NCBI GenBank assembly: GCA_021234155.1 | Contig: JAJEKV010000028.1 | Coordinates: 9,252,134 to 9,316,133 of the forward strand | DNA length: 64,000 nucleotides | Source: Isoetes taiwanensis | Taxonomy: Eukaryota; Streptophyta; Lycopodiopsida; Isoetales; Isoetaceae | Reading direction: 5' to 3' | In this document: piece after piece, positions 23,586 to 33,796 of the stretch | How positions within the stretch are numbered: the first letter of the stretch is position 1 | Layout of the letters: the number at the start of each line of letters is the position of its first letter | The notes under the pieces: generated by a model | What the model saw: only the letters and a program-made list of their open reading frames with translations | What the model was told of the DNA's origin: nothing | Databases searched by the model: none | Made by a program: the position numbers and the translations under genes

Positions 23586-24620
23586 AAGAGGAAAGGAAGA
23601 AGGAAAAAGGAGGAGAAAAGGGCAAAGTGAAAGGCAAAAAGGCATGGCTAAAAGGGAAAGAAGGAAAAGGGAGGGCACGGGGGTAAAAGCATGCTACGGT
23701 GTACCACTTTTGGAACCCTCAAAAGTACCTACACTGGGTACTTTTAAAACTGGTACTTTCTGTTTTTTCTTTCCATTAAAATCAATCAAAATTTTTTGAA
23801 TTGAAGGTCAATAAGATGTCAATCTATAGTATTAGAGGATAACAATACTATTAGAGACTAATATAAATGGATTAACTCTCAAACTTATTATTTATTGCAG
23901 CATTTATGCAAGTTCCCAGTACCCAGTGTTGGGTACTTTTCTGGGTAGTTTCGCACTCCCTAAAAAGTACTTTAGATGGTACACCCTAGCATGCTTTCAC
24001 CCACGGAAAAAACGGAAAGAAAAAGAAAGGGAAAATAGGAAGGAAAAAAGAACACTACGAAAAGGAGAAGAGGGAAAGGGTGAGGACAAGAAAAAGAAAC
24101 GGGGAGAAAAAGGAAGCGAAAAGGGACAGTGGGTAAGGGGAAGAGATTGTGGGGAAAGGAGAAAAAGGGAAGGGAAAAAGAATAAGAAAAAAGGGAAGAG
24201 AAAAAGGGAGGGGAAAGCAGGTAAGGGAAGGAAAAAGGGCATATAGAAAAATGGAAGAGAGAAGGAGGGAAAAGAGAAGGGAAAAAAAAGAAGAGGGAAA
24301 GTGCGAAGAAAGGGGAAAAAAGAAGACATGGAAAAAAGGAAAGGGAAAAGAACAAAAGAGGAGGAATGGGAAGGAAAAAAGGCACGAAAATAAAGGGAAG
24401 GGAAAAAGGGGCACTGGAAAAAGGAGAAGAAAAAAAAGTCAGGGACAAGGGATATGGGAAAAGAAAAAGGGAGGGAAAAGCGGGGAAGGGAAGCAAAAAT
24501 GGCATAGAGAAAACTGGAAGAGAGAAGGAGGGAAAATAGAAGGGAAAAAAAGGAAGAGGGAAAGTGCGAGGAAAGGAAAAAAAAGGGAAAAGGGAAGATA
24601 TGGAAAAAAGAAAAAGGAAA
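23586..24620 (+). repeat. Polypurine tract (plus strand almost only A and G), part 1
   Basis: About 750 bases (outside the nested MITE) of nearly pure A/G on the plus strand, with occasional 'gcat' or 'gcac' interruptions every few tens of bases. The long open frames on both strands here are artefacts of composition. A similar tract fills Helitron 3. Confidence 0.85.
23696..23987. mobile_element. MITE with 8-bp duplication (hAT-like)
   Basis: The direct repeat AGCATGCT flanks both sides (23688-23695; 23988-23995). The ends read ACGGTGTACCA and, inverted, AGGGTGTACCA. Subterminal 'cactgggtactttt' blocks are also inverted. An 8-bp duplication suggests the hAT superfamily. It interrupts the polypurine tract. 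Confidence 0.7.
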
Positions 24621-25438
24621 AGATAAAGATAAAGATAAAGATAAGTTTTTATCGTCCACGAGAACCCTATCGGGTTATGGGACCCAAACAAAGAAAAGAG
24701 GGCGTGAGCCCCCTACAGAACAAAAAGGCATAAGCCTAAACAAAGCACAACATGGAGACAAAGCCCCGTAACAAAACATGAAAGAAATAACAAAAAGAAC
24801 TAACTAATACGGCACTATACATATCCCAGCCAAGGGTTCTCAGGCCAATGGTCGCGAATGACAGCCGCGTGCCCCCTCTGTACACTGCCCATTTGCTCTG
24901 CATCCGAGCCTCTCGGACTTTGCACAACTCCCCCCGTCGCCTAGTCAACTGTACAGGGGAGAGATCCTCTTGAACAGAGAATCTAGTACTCTTCAAATGA
25001 CTGCCGTGCTGAAGCACATATAATCTGTCCTGAGAGGTGCTGAAGTGTACGACTATATGACGAGGTCTGTCTGGTCTCTGGGCCCCAACTCGCTGGGCTG
25101 TGGCAATACTAGGCTGCTGAATATGCATGATATCAGTGAAAAACTTTGCAGCCTGTTCAACATCTGAGCAAGAATCTGTTTCAGGTAGCCCCGCTATGCG
25201 CAAATTGAGGCCTCTATCTTGCTCGGGATCCTTTATCGGTGATGGAACCTGCTCCCCATGCTTGTGAGAAGGTGCGTCTGTGTCTGAACCTGGAGTTACC
25301 TGTACAGCAGTCATTATAGTGTCCTTGCATGAGACTGGAGCTGTCTCCGTTCTGACATTTGTGCTCATGTTCGGCCCTAGGTCAGTCTCTGTGCATTCTG
25401 GCCTGTCTAGTTGTAAATCAGTCTGTATACTGCTATCT
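24621..25438 (-). pseudogene. LINE copy D: ORF1 fragment joined to LINE 3' end
   Basis: On the minus strand, 25438 to about 24830 encodes the C-terminal half of an L1-type ORF1 RNA-binding protein. It has NLRIAGLPE at the start of the RRM-like domain, then a helix with VEQAAKFFTDIM, ATAQRVGAQRPDRPRHIVVHF, and after it a CTD-like FSVQEDLSPVQLTRRRGEL...KWAVYRGG. ORF1 proteins coat LINE RNA and act as chaperones. Directly after it come about 200 bases of 3' UTR and the shared terminus (gggtcccataacc...ctcgtggacgataaaaa), ending in four AGATAA repeats (24621-24644). ORF2 (endonuclease and RT) is entirely missing. The copy is also 5' truncated and lies inside the polypurine tract. Confidence 0.7.
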
Positions 25439-26097
25439 CGAACAAAAGAGGAAGGAAGGAAAGGAAAAGAGAAGGGAAAAAAGGGCACTGAAAAAAAGAG
25501 AAGAAAAAAAAGGTGGGGACAATGGATATGAGAAAAGGGAAAGAGAAAAGGAAAAGCCGGGGCGGGGGATGAGAGGGAAATATGATGCGGAAAAAATGGA
25601 AGCGAGAAAGGGCTGGAAAAGGATGAAAAGGGAAGCGAAAAAGACCATCGGAAAGGGAAAGGGAAGGAGAAATGGAAGGAAGTGAAGGTGAGGGAGAAGA
25701 GGGAAGGGGAGAAAAAGAAAAGGGAAAAAATGTAAAAGGAAAAGGGGAAGGGAAAGGGGAGGAGAAAAAAGGTAATGAGGGAAAAAGGGGGTAAAATAGG
25801 AAAATTGGAAGGGGAAGGGAGGGAAGGGAAGGGGAACAAAAAGGAAGAGAAAAATAGAAAAAGAAAAAGAAAAAAAAAGAGAACAGGAAATAAAAAAATG
25901 GAAAAGGAAGAAAAAAAGGAAAAAGGAAAAGGGGTGGAGAAAGAGTGGAAAGGAGAAAAAGAAAAAAGGAAAGGAGAAACAAAAATGGGAGAAGAAGAAA
26001 ACAAAAAAAAGGAAAATGGAGATGGTAGAAATGGAATATTGGAAAAAGAAAAAAGGTAAATAGAAGAATGGAAAAGGAGAAAGGGAAAGAAAACAAG
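25439..26097 (+). repeat. Polypurine tract, part 2
   Basis: Continuation of the A/G tract to the right of the nested LINE. Apparent ORFs on either strand are compositional. Confidence 0.85.
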
Positions 26098-28010
26098 GTG
26101 CTGCGCACAGAGGGTTGCCTTCTACTTTCTAGTGGGTAAAGTAGCTTAAATCTAACCGTGTGGAATTCGAAGTCTCCACCATATCTGCCGACTCAATGTT
26201 TAAATTAAAGTAGATCCCTACCATGTTCTTAAAGGCCCGTCCACAAGTGCCCCTCGATCGAATTGTGTATGTAACTGAGTAGTTGAGTGTTGGTTTGAAC
26301 ACTAAGCATGCTCGATTACTATAGGCGAAGAAGTAAATTTTTTTGAACATACCTACAATGTGCAGGGATGTGAAGATAAGTTTCCACGGATTTTTAGTCA
26401 TGAAGCTAGAGGCTGAGTTGCCCTATCATCAAAATCACATGGGGTATACTACTGACCTTGCAGCTGCATTTGTAGGATCGTGACCTCACAATTTTTGCTG
26501 GAGAGCGCAGAAAATGCAAATTCTACAAGTCTACAGAAACTAATCTTTGTGAAAAGCACATGATAGATCCTAACTTGACCGTCGCGGTATGCCACGCATA
26601 AAGTCCCTACGGATAGCACCACAGGTGCTCATCCATTTTGTAGTATGTCCAGTGTTCATGACACCCTACAGAATATAATCAGGCATCCTTTCACTAGTTA
26701 GACTGTTACGAGTATATGACACCGTCCCATACCGGTGCCACATACCATCTCACTAACACTAAGGATCCTTCACTCCAATAAGCCGTAGCTCATCATTAAG
26801 TTCTACCAAGAGAATACCAGGGAGAGAGGTTCAAGGTATATAAGGTTTTTGTTTGCTTGCTTATTATTTGCAATAGCAGACTCCACCGCCATGCCAACAA
26901 TCCAGCCCAACCGCAAGCATCTCGGTTTATCACAGAGATACACAAGGGGGGCACTAAGCTATTTCCAAGTGTTCATCAGAAGGGAGTTCTTGGGTAGCCT
27001 AATACTACCCAAGTGGAGATTAATTGATACTGAGAAGGATTCCTTGATCTTCCTTCAGTTCCAGAAGATAGAGCGACTATGGCATCTGTCACATCCATCT
27101 ATCTCCTAAGAACTTACCAATTACTTTTGCTTCAGAGCTAGGGAGCTGTAGCAACTCCTAGCACGGTCGAAATCCCGGCCCGATAATTCTCTCTTGGAAG
27201 CCTTGCTCCCGCTCTGCAACCTCTACTCCCGCGATCAGCCCTCTTGGCCTCTCACGCAGTTATGTCGCTTCCTAATCTTGATGAGCTCCCTGCCAGCATG
27301 GCAAGGCCACGTGGCTGCATCCTATCAGTTAGGTGTGACTACCGGAAGACCATCTAGCCTACTGCCAGCCAGAATCGGTAGCTCCCACTATTACAGGTCT
27401 TGTAGCTGAGCCACGATGGTGGCTGCCATTGATTAGGGGTGCTCACCTATTTATTCCAATAGTTTTATAACCATTAACTTTCAAACTAGAGTATTAACTT
27501 TAGTAAATGGCATTTAACCCATTATAAGGGGTTTTCTCTATTTGCCTTAGTTCTATGCATTATCGATGCAATGTTGCTATGTCCATCCATAGCGGCATTC
27601 TCCTAAGGCAACTCTTGCAACCATATTTATTTATTAAACACTCGATTGTGCCCCCTAGTCTAGGATCTACCAAGGTGCATACCCCTAGACTAGGGTAGGG
27701 AAACATCACGACCAATAATGCCACCGCATCAGATTATTATTATTAGCCCATAACAAACATGCATGCAATATTTACCACAATGGATAATATTAGGACATAA
27801 CATTGTGGATACAATCTTTTGATGACACGAGGAGGCGTAGACTATAGTATTGAGGTGATGAGATCCAACAAGTAAAACAAGAACAACTAATATGATGATT
27901 TCGATCAAGAGTATATATACATGGATGTAAGATACAACTAGAAGCCACAAAATATTTGTTCAAAAAAATAGAAAACAAGACAATTGTTGTTTCCCTTTAT
28001 CTTTCTCCTT
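26098..28010. other. Unidentified Helitron interior
   Basis: No convincing gene. The section 26430-27700 has mixed composition and a TATA-like 'tatataagg' at about 26837. Its texture resembles a retroelement LTR, but no paired copy or boundary could be shown. 27720-28010 is AT-rich. Confidence 0.25.
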
Positions 28011-28199
28011 CTTGTTACCTTTGGGACCTCTTTAAAAAGCTAGAAATGGCAAACATGGAAAAAGCCAAAGTTCTTGCATGGTCATGAAGATCCACCATGC
28101 AATGTTTTGGCAAGTATTCACTATTGCATAAATAATGAGAAAATAACAAAGCAAAGCACCCAAACAAAATGGTTTTATCAAAATTATGCGCATCGAGAC

Positions 28200-30093
28200 T
28201 CAAATCCCATTTGCAAAAGTACCAAAATCATGGCGACAGCATAAAAAATTACTTGCATACCAATTGTGCATGGGTATACACTGCAAATCTTGTCACTTGC
28301 AGTCTTTATGTGTGATCTCAAGTTGATAGGCAAAAAACATGGCGATATCAGTGCCCATTTGTGCCAACTATGACCCACTTGAATATTTCAAGCGGGACAA
28401 CAGAAAAGAAATTGCCACAACAAACATCAAACATCAAACATTTTTATAAGCATGAAACCTGAAGAAAAATAAAGGAGCACGATGCATACCGAGGCCGGAA
28501 TGAATACGAAGAGTGAATAACCATATAGACACTACAGCTGTATAAGGCTTGCGGAAACGCCAAGGTATCTCAACAAAAAGTACAAAGCCAATGGAATAAT
28601 CCCAACATATCCATAAAACAAGCCAGCCGACCAAGAGACCTTGTTGATATCATAATGCCAATGATCTGCCCCCTTAGAGCTTGTTTTAGTAGGCGGATAT
28701 CTTTGCAAAATTCCCTAATGCAAAGAAGGTGACAAAGATGAGTGTTGTGCAGATCCAAAAGGGTCCATATCTGAACATGAAAGAAAACAATCCATTACTC
28801 TTTGTTCCAAAAGTCACTTCCCTACATAGAAGAATATGGTGAGACCAGATGATATATTCTGCTTTTGACATTCTTTCAGCAAATATCCTTACTAGATGAA
28901 GCATCTCTAAAACATAATGATGCCTTTAAGATACCAAGCACACGAAATTTGGGCCCAGATCATTGTTGATACTCAACAAAGACTATTTGGATACTACGCT
29001 GGTGTGATTCACCAAAAGTTCATTAACGAAATATGGAATGCCAATATCTAAACCGTTACTTGGTGTCAACAAAATATTGATGGCTCACATGTCTGGGTTG
29101 ATACTTGTTGTTTTCTCCACGAAGTCTCCTCTGTAAGGTAGAAATGAATCACGAATCTTCTCTATGACATCTGAGGTGTCCACGTTGAAGTAAGGACGAT
29201 ATGAGACTATATTGAAATATCCTCTCGATTCTTCTGGAGGAGTAGCGGCGCTTCCTGGGCCAGGTTTTGAGAAGTTATCTGGTTTCAGCAAGTTATTTGA
29301 TCAGAGACATTATTGCAGAACAAAATACAGAAAGTTCTGTGTATTTACTCCTTTCTATCTTCCATTTATAATATGACGAGCATAATAGAGGATGACCGCA
29401 TACCATGCACATCTGCTGGAGGTTTGTAAGATCCAGTTAGTTTTCCGCCTGCTTCATTTGGTGGAAAAGTTTAAAGGTTAGATTCTACAAGCAAGATGCT
29501 GAAATTAGAATAATGATGATGTGTGTGCGCTACAAAAATCTTGACACATCCATACAATCCACGTTTTCATACTGAATCTCACTGAGCTTCTCATAAGTAC
29601 AGCCTAAGGGCATTCTATTGCTCAATAATGCAATATATTTTGCCAACATATGAGTGCATAAAAACTAAACAAACATGCATCCATATAAGCAGGCCCTCTA
29701 CTTTTAGATAGTACTAAGCACATGTGCAATGCAATCATATTTTGACAAGTTTCCAAAATCAGAATACCTTGAGATTGAAGTACAAAATGGTCTGGACCTG
29801 GAGCAGCCTGCAGGATATTAAAAAATGATGCTATTAAGCAATTATTATACTCAATAGCAACTAAAAGATTTAGAATATACGGGCAAGCTACGCCTTGCAA
29901 TTTCATCCAACAACGAGACCTAAAACCAAGATCCACTAAAATGCAAGGTATTTCTTTCAGAAGTTCGCAAACCCAATATCTCCATGCCAGATCTGAGAAC
30001 TAAATACTAAGATAAGCATAAAGAATGTGAAAAGTGATTTACCGGGACAGATCCAGAGACGTCAGTCCCAAGGCTAGTGTCGCCACTTGCCAT
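28200..30093 (-). pseudogene. YIP1/YIPF-family membrane protein gene, decayed, introns kept
   Basis: YIP1-domain proteins are multi-pass Golgi/ER membrane proteins that work with Rab GTPases in vesicle traffic. Exons on the minus strand with consensus splice sites: 30093-30043 (MASGDTSLGT...), 29807-29768, 29448-29404, 29278-29089 (FNIVSYRPYFNVDTSDVIEKI, the family signature, then PDM/I), 28770-28490 (YGPFWICTTLIFV first membrane helix; HYDINKVSWSAGLFYGYV; later YGYSLFVFIPAS), then about 28410-28260 (IFKWVIVGTNG, LPINLRSHI). Phases join correctly through the first five exons. Breaks: a one-base shift near 28695, an in-frame TAG near 28540 where the family has another residue before CLYGYSLF, and another shift near 28345. 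It looks like a once-normal plant gene now non-functional, possibly captured by the Helitron. Confidence 0.7.
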
Positions 30094-30145
30094 GCCCTTG
30101 ATATCGTAGATTCAACTGCTTGGTGTACCGATTATCGATTTGCAA

Positions 30146-31631
30146 CTAAGGGGCGAGAAGATTATGTGTAGGCATCGTATAACTCATCAGTCCACGGCGC
30201 CAAACCATGTCCTGATGATTGTCCAGGTACTTGTCCTTCAGGTAAAAGCTTGTTTGGTTATGCACCTCCTCAAGATTGGATTTATGGCATGCTTCTAAGT
30301 TTCCAACATCGAGAGAATATGATGTCATACTTGATTGCATGGAGTTCACTTCTTCTTTCTTAGCAGTACAGGTATCTGTGAAGATATGTGACAAAACACA
30401 GATTTAAAACACAACAAATTTATCGTAGTTATTCTAGATGTCAAAAGAAGCGCATCAGCAGAACTATTGTACATGCTCTTACTCTCAATAAAGTCCACAA
30501 TGAATTCGTGTTTGAAACAACAGATGGAACATGATCACCTTCGAGCTTCTGCAATGAGGCAACTGTAGTATGCCATTGATCAGCAGAAGTCGCTGTGTCT
30601 TTCACGCTGTATTGAAACACGAATAAGCAGGTTCATTCAAATAATATCTACATTTTTTAAAGCAGACAACATACCAATGTTGAAGCAATTCCTCCATGCG
30701 GCAATGCTTTGCAGCCAAAAAGGCTTAGAAGGCCTCTAGAGCATTTGCTTCTGCTTCATCATTGAATGCATGCAGCCGCTCTTGTGCTTTGCATATAACT
30801 TCATGGGCCTTTGTCATTCCTTGATGTAGGACTTTGGTCTCCTCTATTGAGCTGTCCCTTAAATTCTTCACTCTAGCGGCAATCTGAAAGTATTATAATG
30901 TAAGATATTGAGTGGATAAGATAAGATCAACAAACTCTCTTGTTTCATGCATAGTGCCTGCCAATAGATTTGCATTTCTGTCAATAAATCGTTCTCGTCT
31001 TGCCTCGTCTGATCCTATCATGAAAGAATATTAATATGTGTTCCATTTTTATGTAAATCTTATTCTTTACTCTAGCAATAGCAACCTCATAAGCTTGATG
31101 TAGATCAGCAAGAGATTGATCACGTGTCCTTTGGGAAGCATCCATGTATTGCCCCAACTCAGAAATATTTCCATCAAGGCTTACAAAGAAATCCTTCATG
31201 ACAGTGAGAATCAAGCCTGCAGCTTCTCTACTCTTAAATGCAACCTGGAAGGAGTACGATAAAAAATAAATAACCTAAAGAAGACGGAAAACATTCGTAT
31301 ACTTGTTCAACCAACCTTCGGTTGCTGCTGGGCAAATGCAGCCAATTCAGATTGCTGCTCTGCCATTACTGATTGAAACCAGTCAACAGCCTTTCGGCTT
31401 TTGATGCTGCAGACAGCAATAACTGCAACACCCAACCCACACTGTTGAGTGACACCATACATAAGCTGTTTTAACGTTCAAAATACAATCTTACATTGTT
31501 CATATCATTCATATTCTTAGCAGTTGTGGAAGCCTTAGACTCATGGTCAACCGTAACAGCTTGCATAATCTCAAACTGTGAAGCACATACTGCCTTCAAA
31601 CATAAAATCCTCTCTTTTAACTCTTTTAAGC
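30146..31631 (-). pseudogene. Kinesin-5-like tail fragment with introns
   Basis: Seven putative exons on the minus strand: 31631-31495, 31422-31316, 31244-31080, 31014-30938, 30883-30675, 30606-30483 and 30375-30146, mostly with GT/AG borders. The encoded helical, charged sequence follows the pattern of the plant kinesin-5 (BimC) C-terminal stalk and tail. Examples are LRDSSIEETKVLHQGMTKA, then RMEELLQHW, then SADQWHTTVASLQKLEGDHV, which parallels the tail's QQW...LxKLxxGHV block. Kinesin-5 motors cross-link spindle and phragmoplast microtubules. The motor domain is absent, and exon 5 has an in-frame stop near 30731. The identification rests on remembered family pattern rather than a catalytic motif. 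An unrelated coiled-coil protein is the alternative. Confidence 0.45.
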
Positions 31632-31721
31632 CTGCAATTACAAGTAGCTGAAAGAATAAGCAAGGAACACAAAAATATTTTTCCCACTAAAAATCTAAAA
31701 CCGAATGCATAAGATGATAAC

Positions 31722-32077
31722 CTTCTCTTTGGAAACATTGAAATTTTGTAACTTGATGCCTATGCTTTCAATCTGCTTCTGCTCATTGACAGTGCTGCTT
31801 GAATCTTCTTGTCTAAGTTCAGAACCAAGAAGATCCTTCCAGGCCTGCTTCAACTTATCTGACAAAAAGTTACGCCCTGTAATCTGCTGTACAATCCTCT
31901 CTAGCACGCTTAATCCATCACAGGCTCTTATTTTCAAATTTTCATCTTCAACTAGGCCAAAGTACTTCTTTGCAAGGTCTAAAACAACATTATCAATATC
32001 CCATGCCTCAATTTTAAAACCTTTGAAATGCCTACAAAGAAATGCTGGTAGTGCGCCGGAATCAAGCTACAAAGCAA
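31722..32077 (-). pseudogene. METTL13/spermidine-synthase-like methyltransferase fragment
   Basis: One 356-base exon (acceptor before 32077, donor after 31722) encodes SGALPAFLCRHFKG, then IEAWDIDNVVLDLAKKYFG and LKIRACDGLSVL. This matches the S-adenosylmethionine-binding core of the METTL13/spermidine-synthase-like methyltransferases: a glycine-rich first loop, an acidic residue ending strand 2, and the DGL of strand 4. A TAG lies in frame just before the LDSGALP block. The exon continues into about 55 unrecognised residues (DKLKQAWKDLLGSELRQ...). It lies 90 bases from the kinesin-like exons on the same strand, so splicing could fuse the two, as in chimeric Helitron transcripts. Confidence 0.5.
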
Positions 32078-32087
32078 CTGCAAATAG

Positions 32088-32276
32088 TTATTTTACAATG
32101 GCCAGCTTCTGCCACTTCATATGCCCAAATCGATGGACCCATTTGATAAACCCAAAGATTGATCCCCTCAGAAGACCGGTCTTGCAATTTGTGCTGCCAT
32201 ATTCATCAAATCCGAGCTTCCATCTGCCCTCCCAGTTAACAGGGAACATCCGAAATTCAGAAGGCAGGTACTGCAT
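32088..32276 (-). CDS. Unidentified short ORF upstream of the methyltransferase exon
   Basis: A 62-codon frame that could be a preceding exon of the same transcript. Composition is aromatic-rich (WEGRWKLGFDEY). No domain is recognised. It may be noise. Confidence 0.2.
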   Translation of the reverse strand: MQYLPSEFRMFPVNWEGRWKLGFDEYGSTNCKTGLLRGSIFGFIKWVHRFGHMKWQKLAIVK

Positions 32277-32610
32277 CTAGCTATCTAGCTATGGCAGTGC
32301 CGGTTATCCAGTTTCCACACCGCCCGCCCAAGAACACTGGAAACCGCCAGTTTACCTCCAACATTAGGTTTTTAGCAGTCATCAGCATATCCTAGGGATA
32401 TTCTAGGATATACCTAGGATATGCCAAAAGCTCACATAAACAAGGGTTTGCCCCCCTAGGGGCAACCCCAAAAAAAAGTGTGGAAGGCAAAAGGAAAAGG
32501 AAAAAAGAAAGGGGAAGTGGAAATGTGGTTAAATGCTCTTAATTGTATGATTTTAAGAACGTGAATTCATTTAACAATTTACTCCAGTGTATCATTTACA
32601 GTTCCTAGCT

Positions 32611-32640
32611 ATGCCCAGCAATGCTGGGCTCCATTTCTAG
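32611..32640 (+). repeat. Helitron 1 3' terminus: hairpin plus CTAG
   Basis: 7-bp stem GCCCAGC/GCTGGGC, loop AAT, then tccattt and CTAG, next base T. The same design is found at 59993-60020 and, inverted, at 50365-50390. Confidence 0.8.
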
Positions 32641-32806
32641 TGTCAACATGGAAATTTCCTTACTAAGAAAATTTTAAAATGATTAGTTGATATTAAAGTT
32701 TCTATGTCATAATGGTTTTGCCATATCATGGTTACCCTCACCACCTCATCATATTATTGCCATGTCACCGTGGAGGCCTTTGAAAAAACAACCATTTCAT
32801 TGGCAG
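32641..32806. other. Short spacer between Helitron 1 and Penelope-like unit 1
   Basis: Non-coding. Ends at the T-run that opens the next element. Confidence 0.4.
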
Positions 32807-33477
32807 TTTTTTTTTTTTTTTAAATAAATAATGGTATTTATGACACCATAATAAATCAATGACTTACACTTTCCTTTGGAGAGGGCACTAGTGTTTGGGA
32901 CACTTTTGCACCTATAGTAGATATGCCTTTTGGTTTTTTTATCTACTCTATAACTTTACTTGAATGAAATAAACTAGAGAATTTATAAAAGGATATTTAA
33001 CTCACCACTACCCCTTGAATCATAATTGGGGTTATGCAGATGGTGTGTCATGCACCTTAAAGACAATATTGAGCCGTCAATATAGACCCTTGTATTTTTA
33101 AGTATATACACCTTTCAGAATTTTCCTTTTAACTCACACTTTTAACTCTAGTATTATTATTTTTATCACAATCGCTCAGCTACGCTAAAACTCTAAACCT
33201 CCGAAATATGGAAAGCAGATCCGGACTTACAGATTTCTGACCCATTTCTCACTGGCACAAGGATGAATGCGACATGCTAGGGTTTGTGCATTGAATTGGT
33301 GCTCTCTCACGTTTCCAAAAATGGTAAGTATTTGTGTTATCTGACTTAAGCTATCGGATTTAGCCTGCATGTAAGAGGTCTCGATAAGCACAAAAAGATC
33401 TGGATTTGACTAAGATCTTATCCTCCCAGCCATAAAGCAGACACGCATGAAATTTTAGGGCTCCCCTTTTGGTTCAA

Positions 33478-33796
33478 ATGGTGAGCATGGACTCAGACCT
33501 AGAATCAGATTCATCTAACTCAGAAGAAATAGCTCTGAGAGAAGAACTCCCGTGATGCCGAGTTCACGGCTTGTCTATCAGACTCTGAATATCAGGAATT
33601 CATGACTGATCATAAGAATGGAAGTGGGCAGAAGCGGATACACAATGATACCAAGAGTGCTTCAAGCAGTATGAATTTTGTCCCCAATAATCCCAGGCAT
33701 AGTGTTAAGGCCGTCTACAAAGATGCAGATGCTGAACTGTCTATCCCTGAAACACAACAAGAGGAGGAATATAACTCTGAACAAGAGGATAATCAG
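33478..33796 (+). pseudogene. Penelope-like unit 1, exon 1 (acidic N-terminus)
   Basis: ATG at 33478, MVSMDSDLESDSSN start, rich in Ser, Glu and Asp. It ends ...EQEDNQ at a CAG|GTATCA splice donor. Around 33550 the frame is broken (a cccgtgatgc change), where unit 2 is open. The part after 33602 is still open and matches unit 2 nearly residue for residue. Confidence 0.65.

Larger units (their letters stand above)
23449..32640 (+). mobile_element. Helitron 1, non-autonomous, gene-carrying
   Basis: The 5' end is TCTTTATATTATAAAG after an A (23448). The 3' end has the hairpin GCCCAGC-AAT-GCTGGGC (32613-32629), then 7 bases and CTAG (32637-32640), followed by T. These are the Helitron hallmarks: TC start, hairpin about 10 bases before CTRR, and insertion between A and T without duplication. 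The first about 130 bases match Helitron 3 (58199 onward), and the 3' hairpin matches Helitrons 2 and 3. Inside are a polypurine tract, a nested MITE and a LINE, unidentified sequence, and fragments of three plant genes on the minus strand. No Rep/helicase is present. That these two ends belong to one element is inferred from family resemblance and is the weakest point. Confidence 0.65.

Noticed and set aside
23926-26108. Long open frames of 100-420 codons on both strands, rich in Phe/Ser/Pro/Leu or Lys/Glu/Arg
   Set aside because: They are produced by the nearly pure A/G composition, which lacks stop codons. Only the 25438 to about 24830 minus-strand part inside one of them is a real LINE ORF1 fragment.
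26098-26140. Possible Helitron 3' end (ttctactttctag followed by T)
   Set aside because: CTAG|T occurs, but there is no clear hairpin before it and no match to the family hairpin found at three other places.
26430-27720. Possible solo LTR
   Set aside because: The texture resembles an LTR, but no paired copy, no TG...CA ends and no duplication could be shown.
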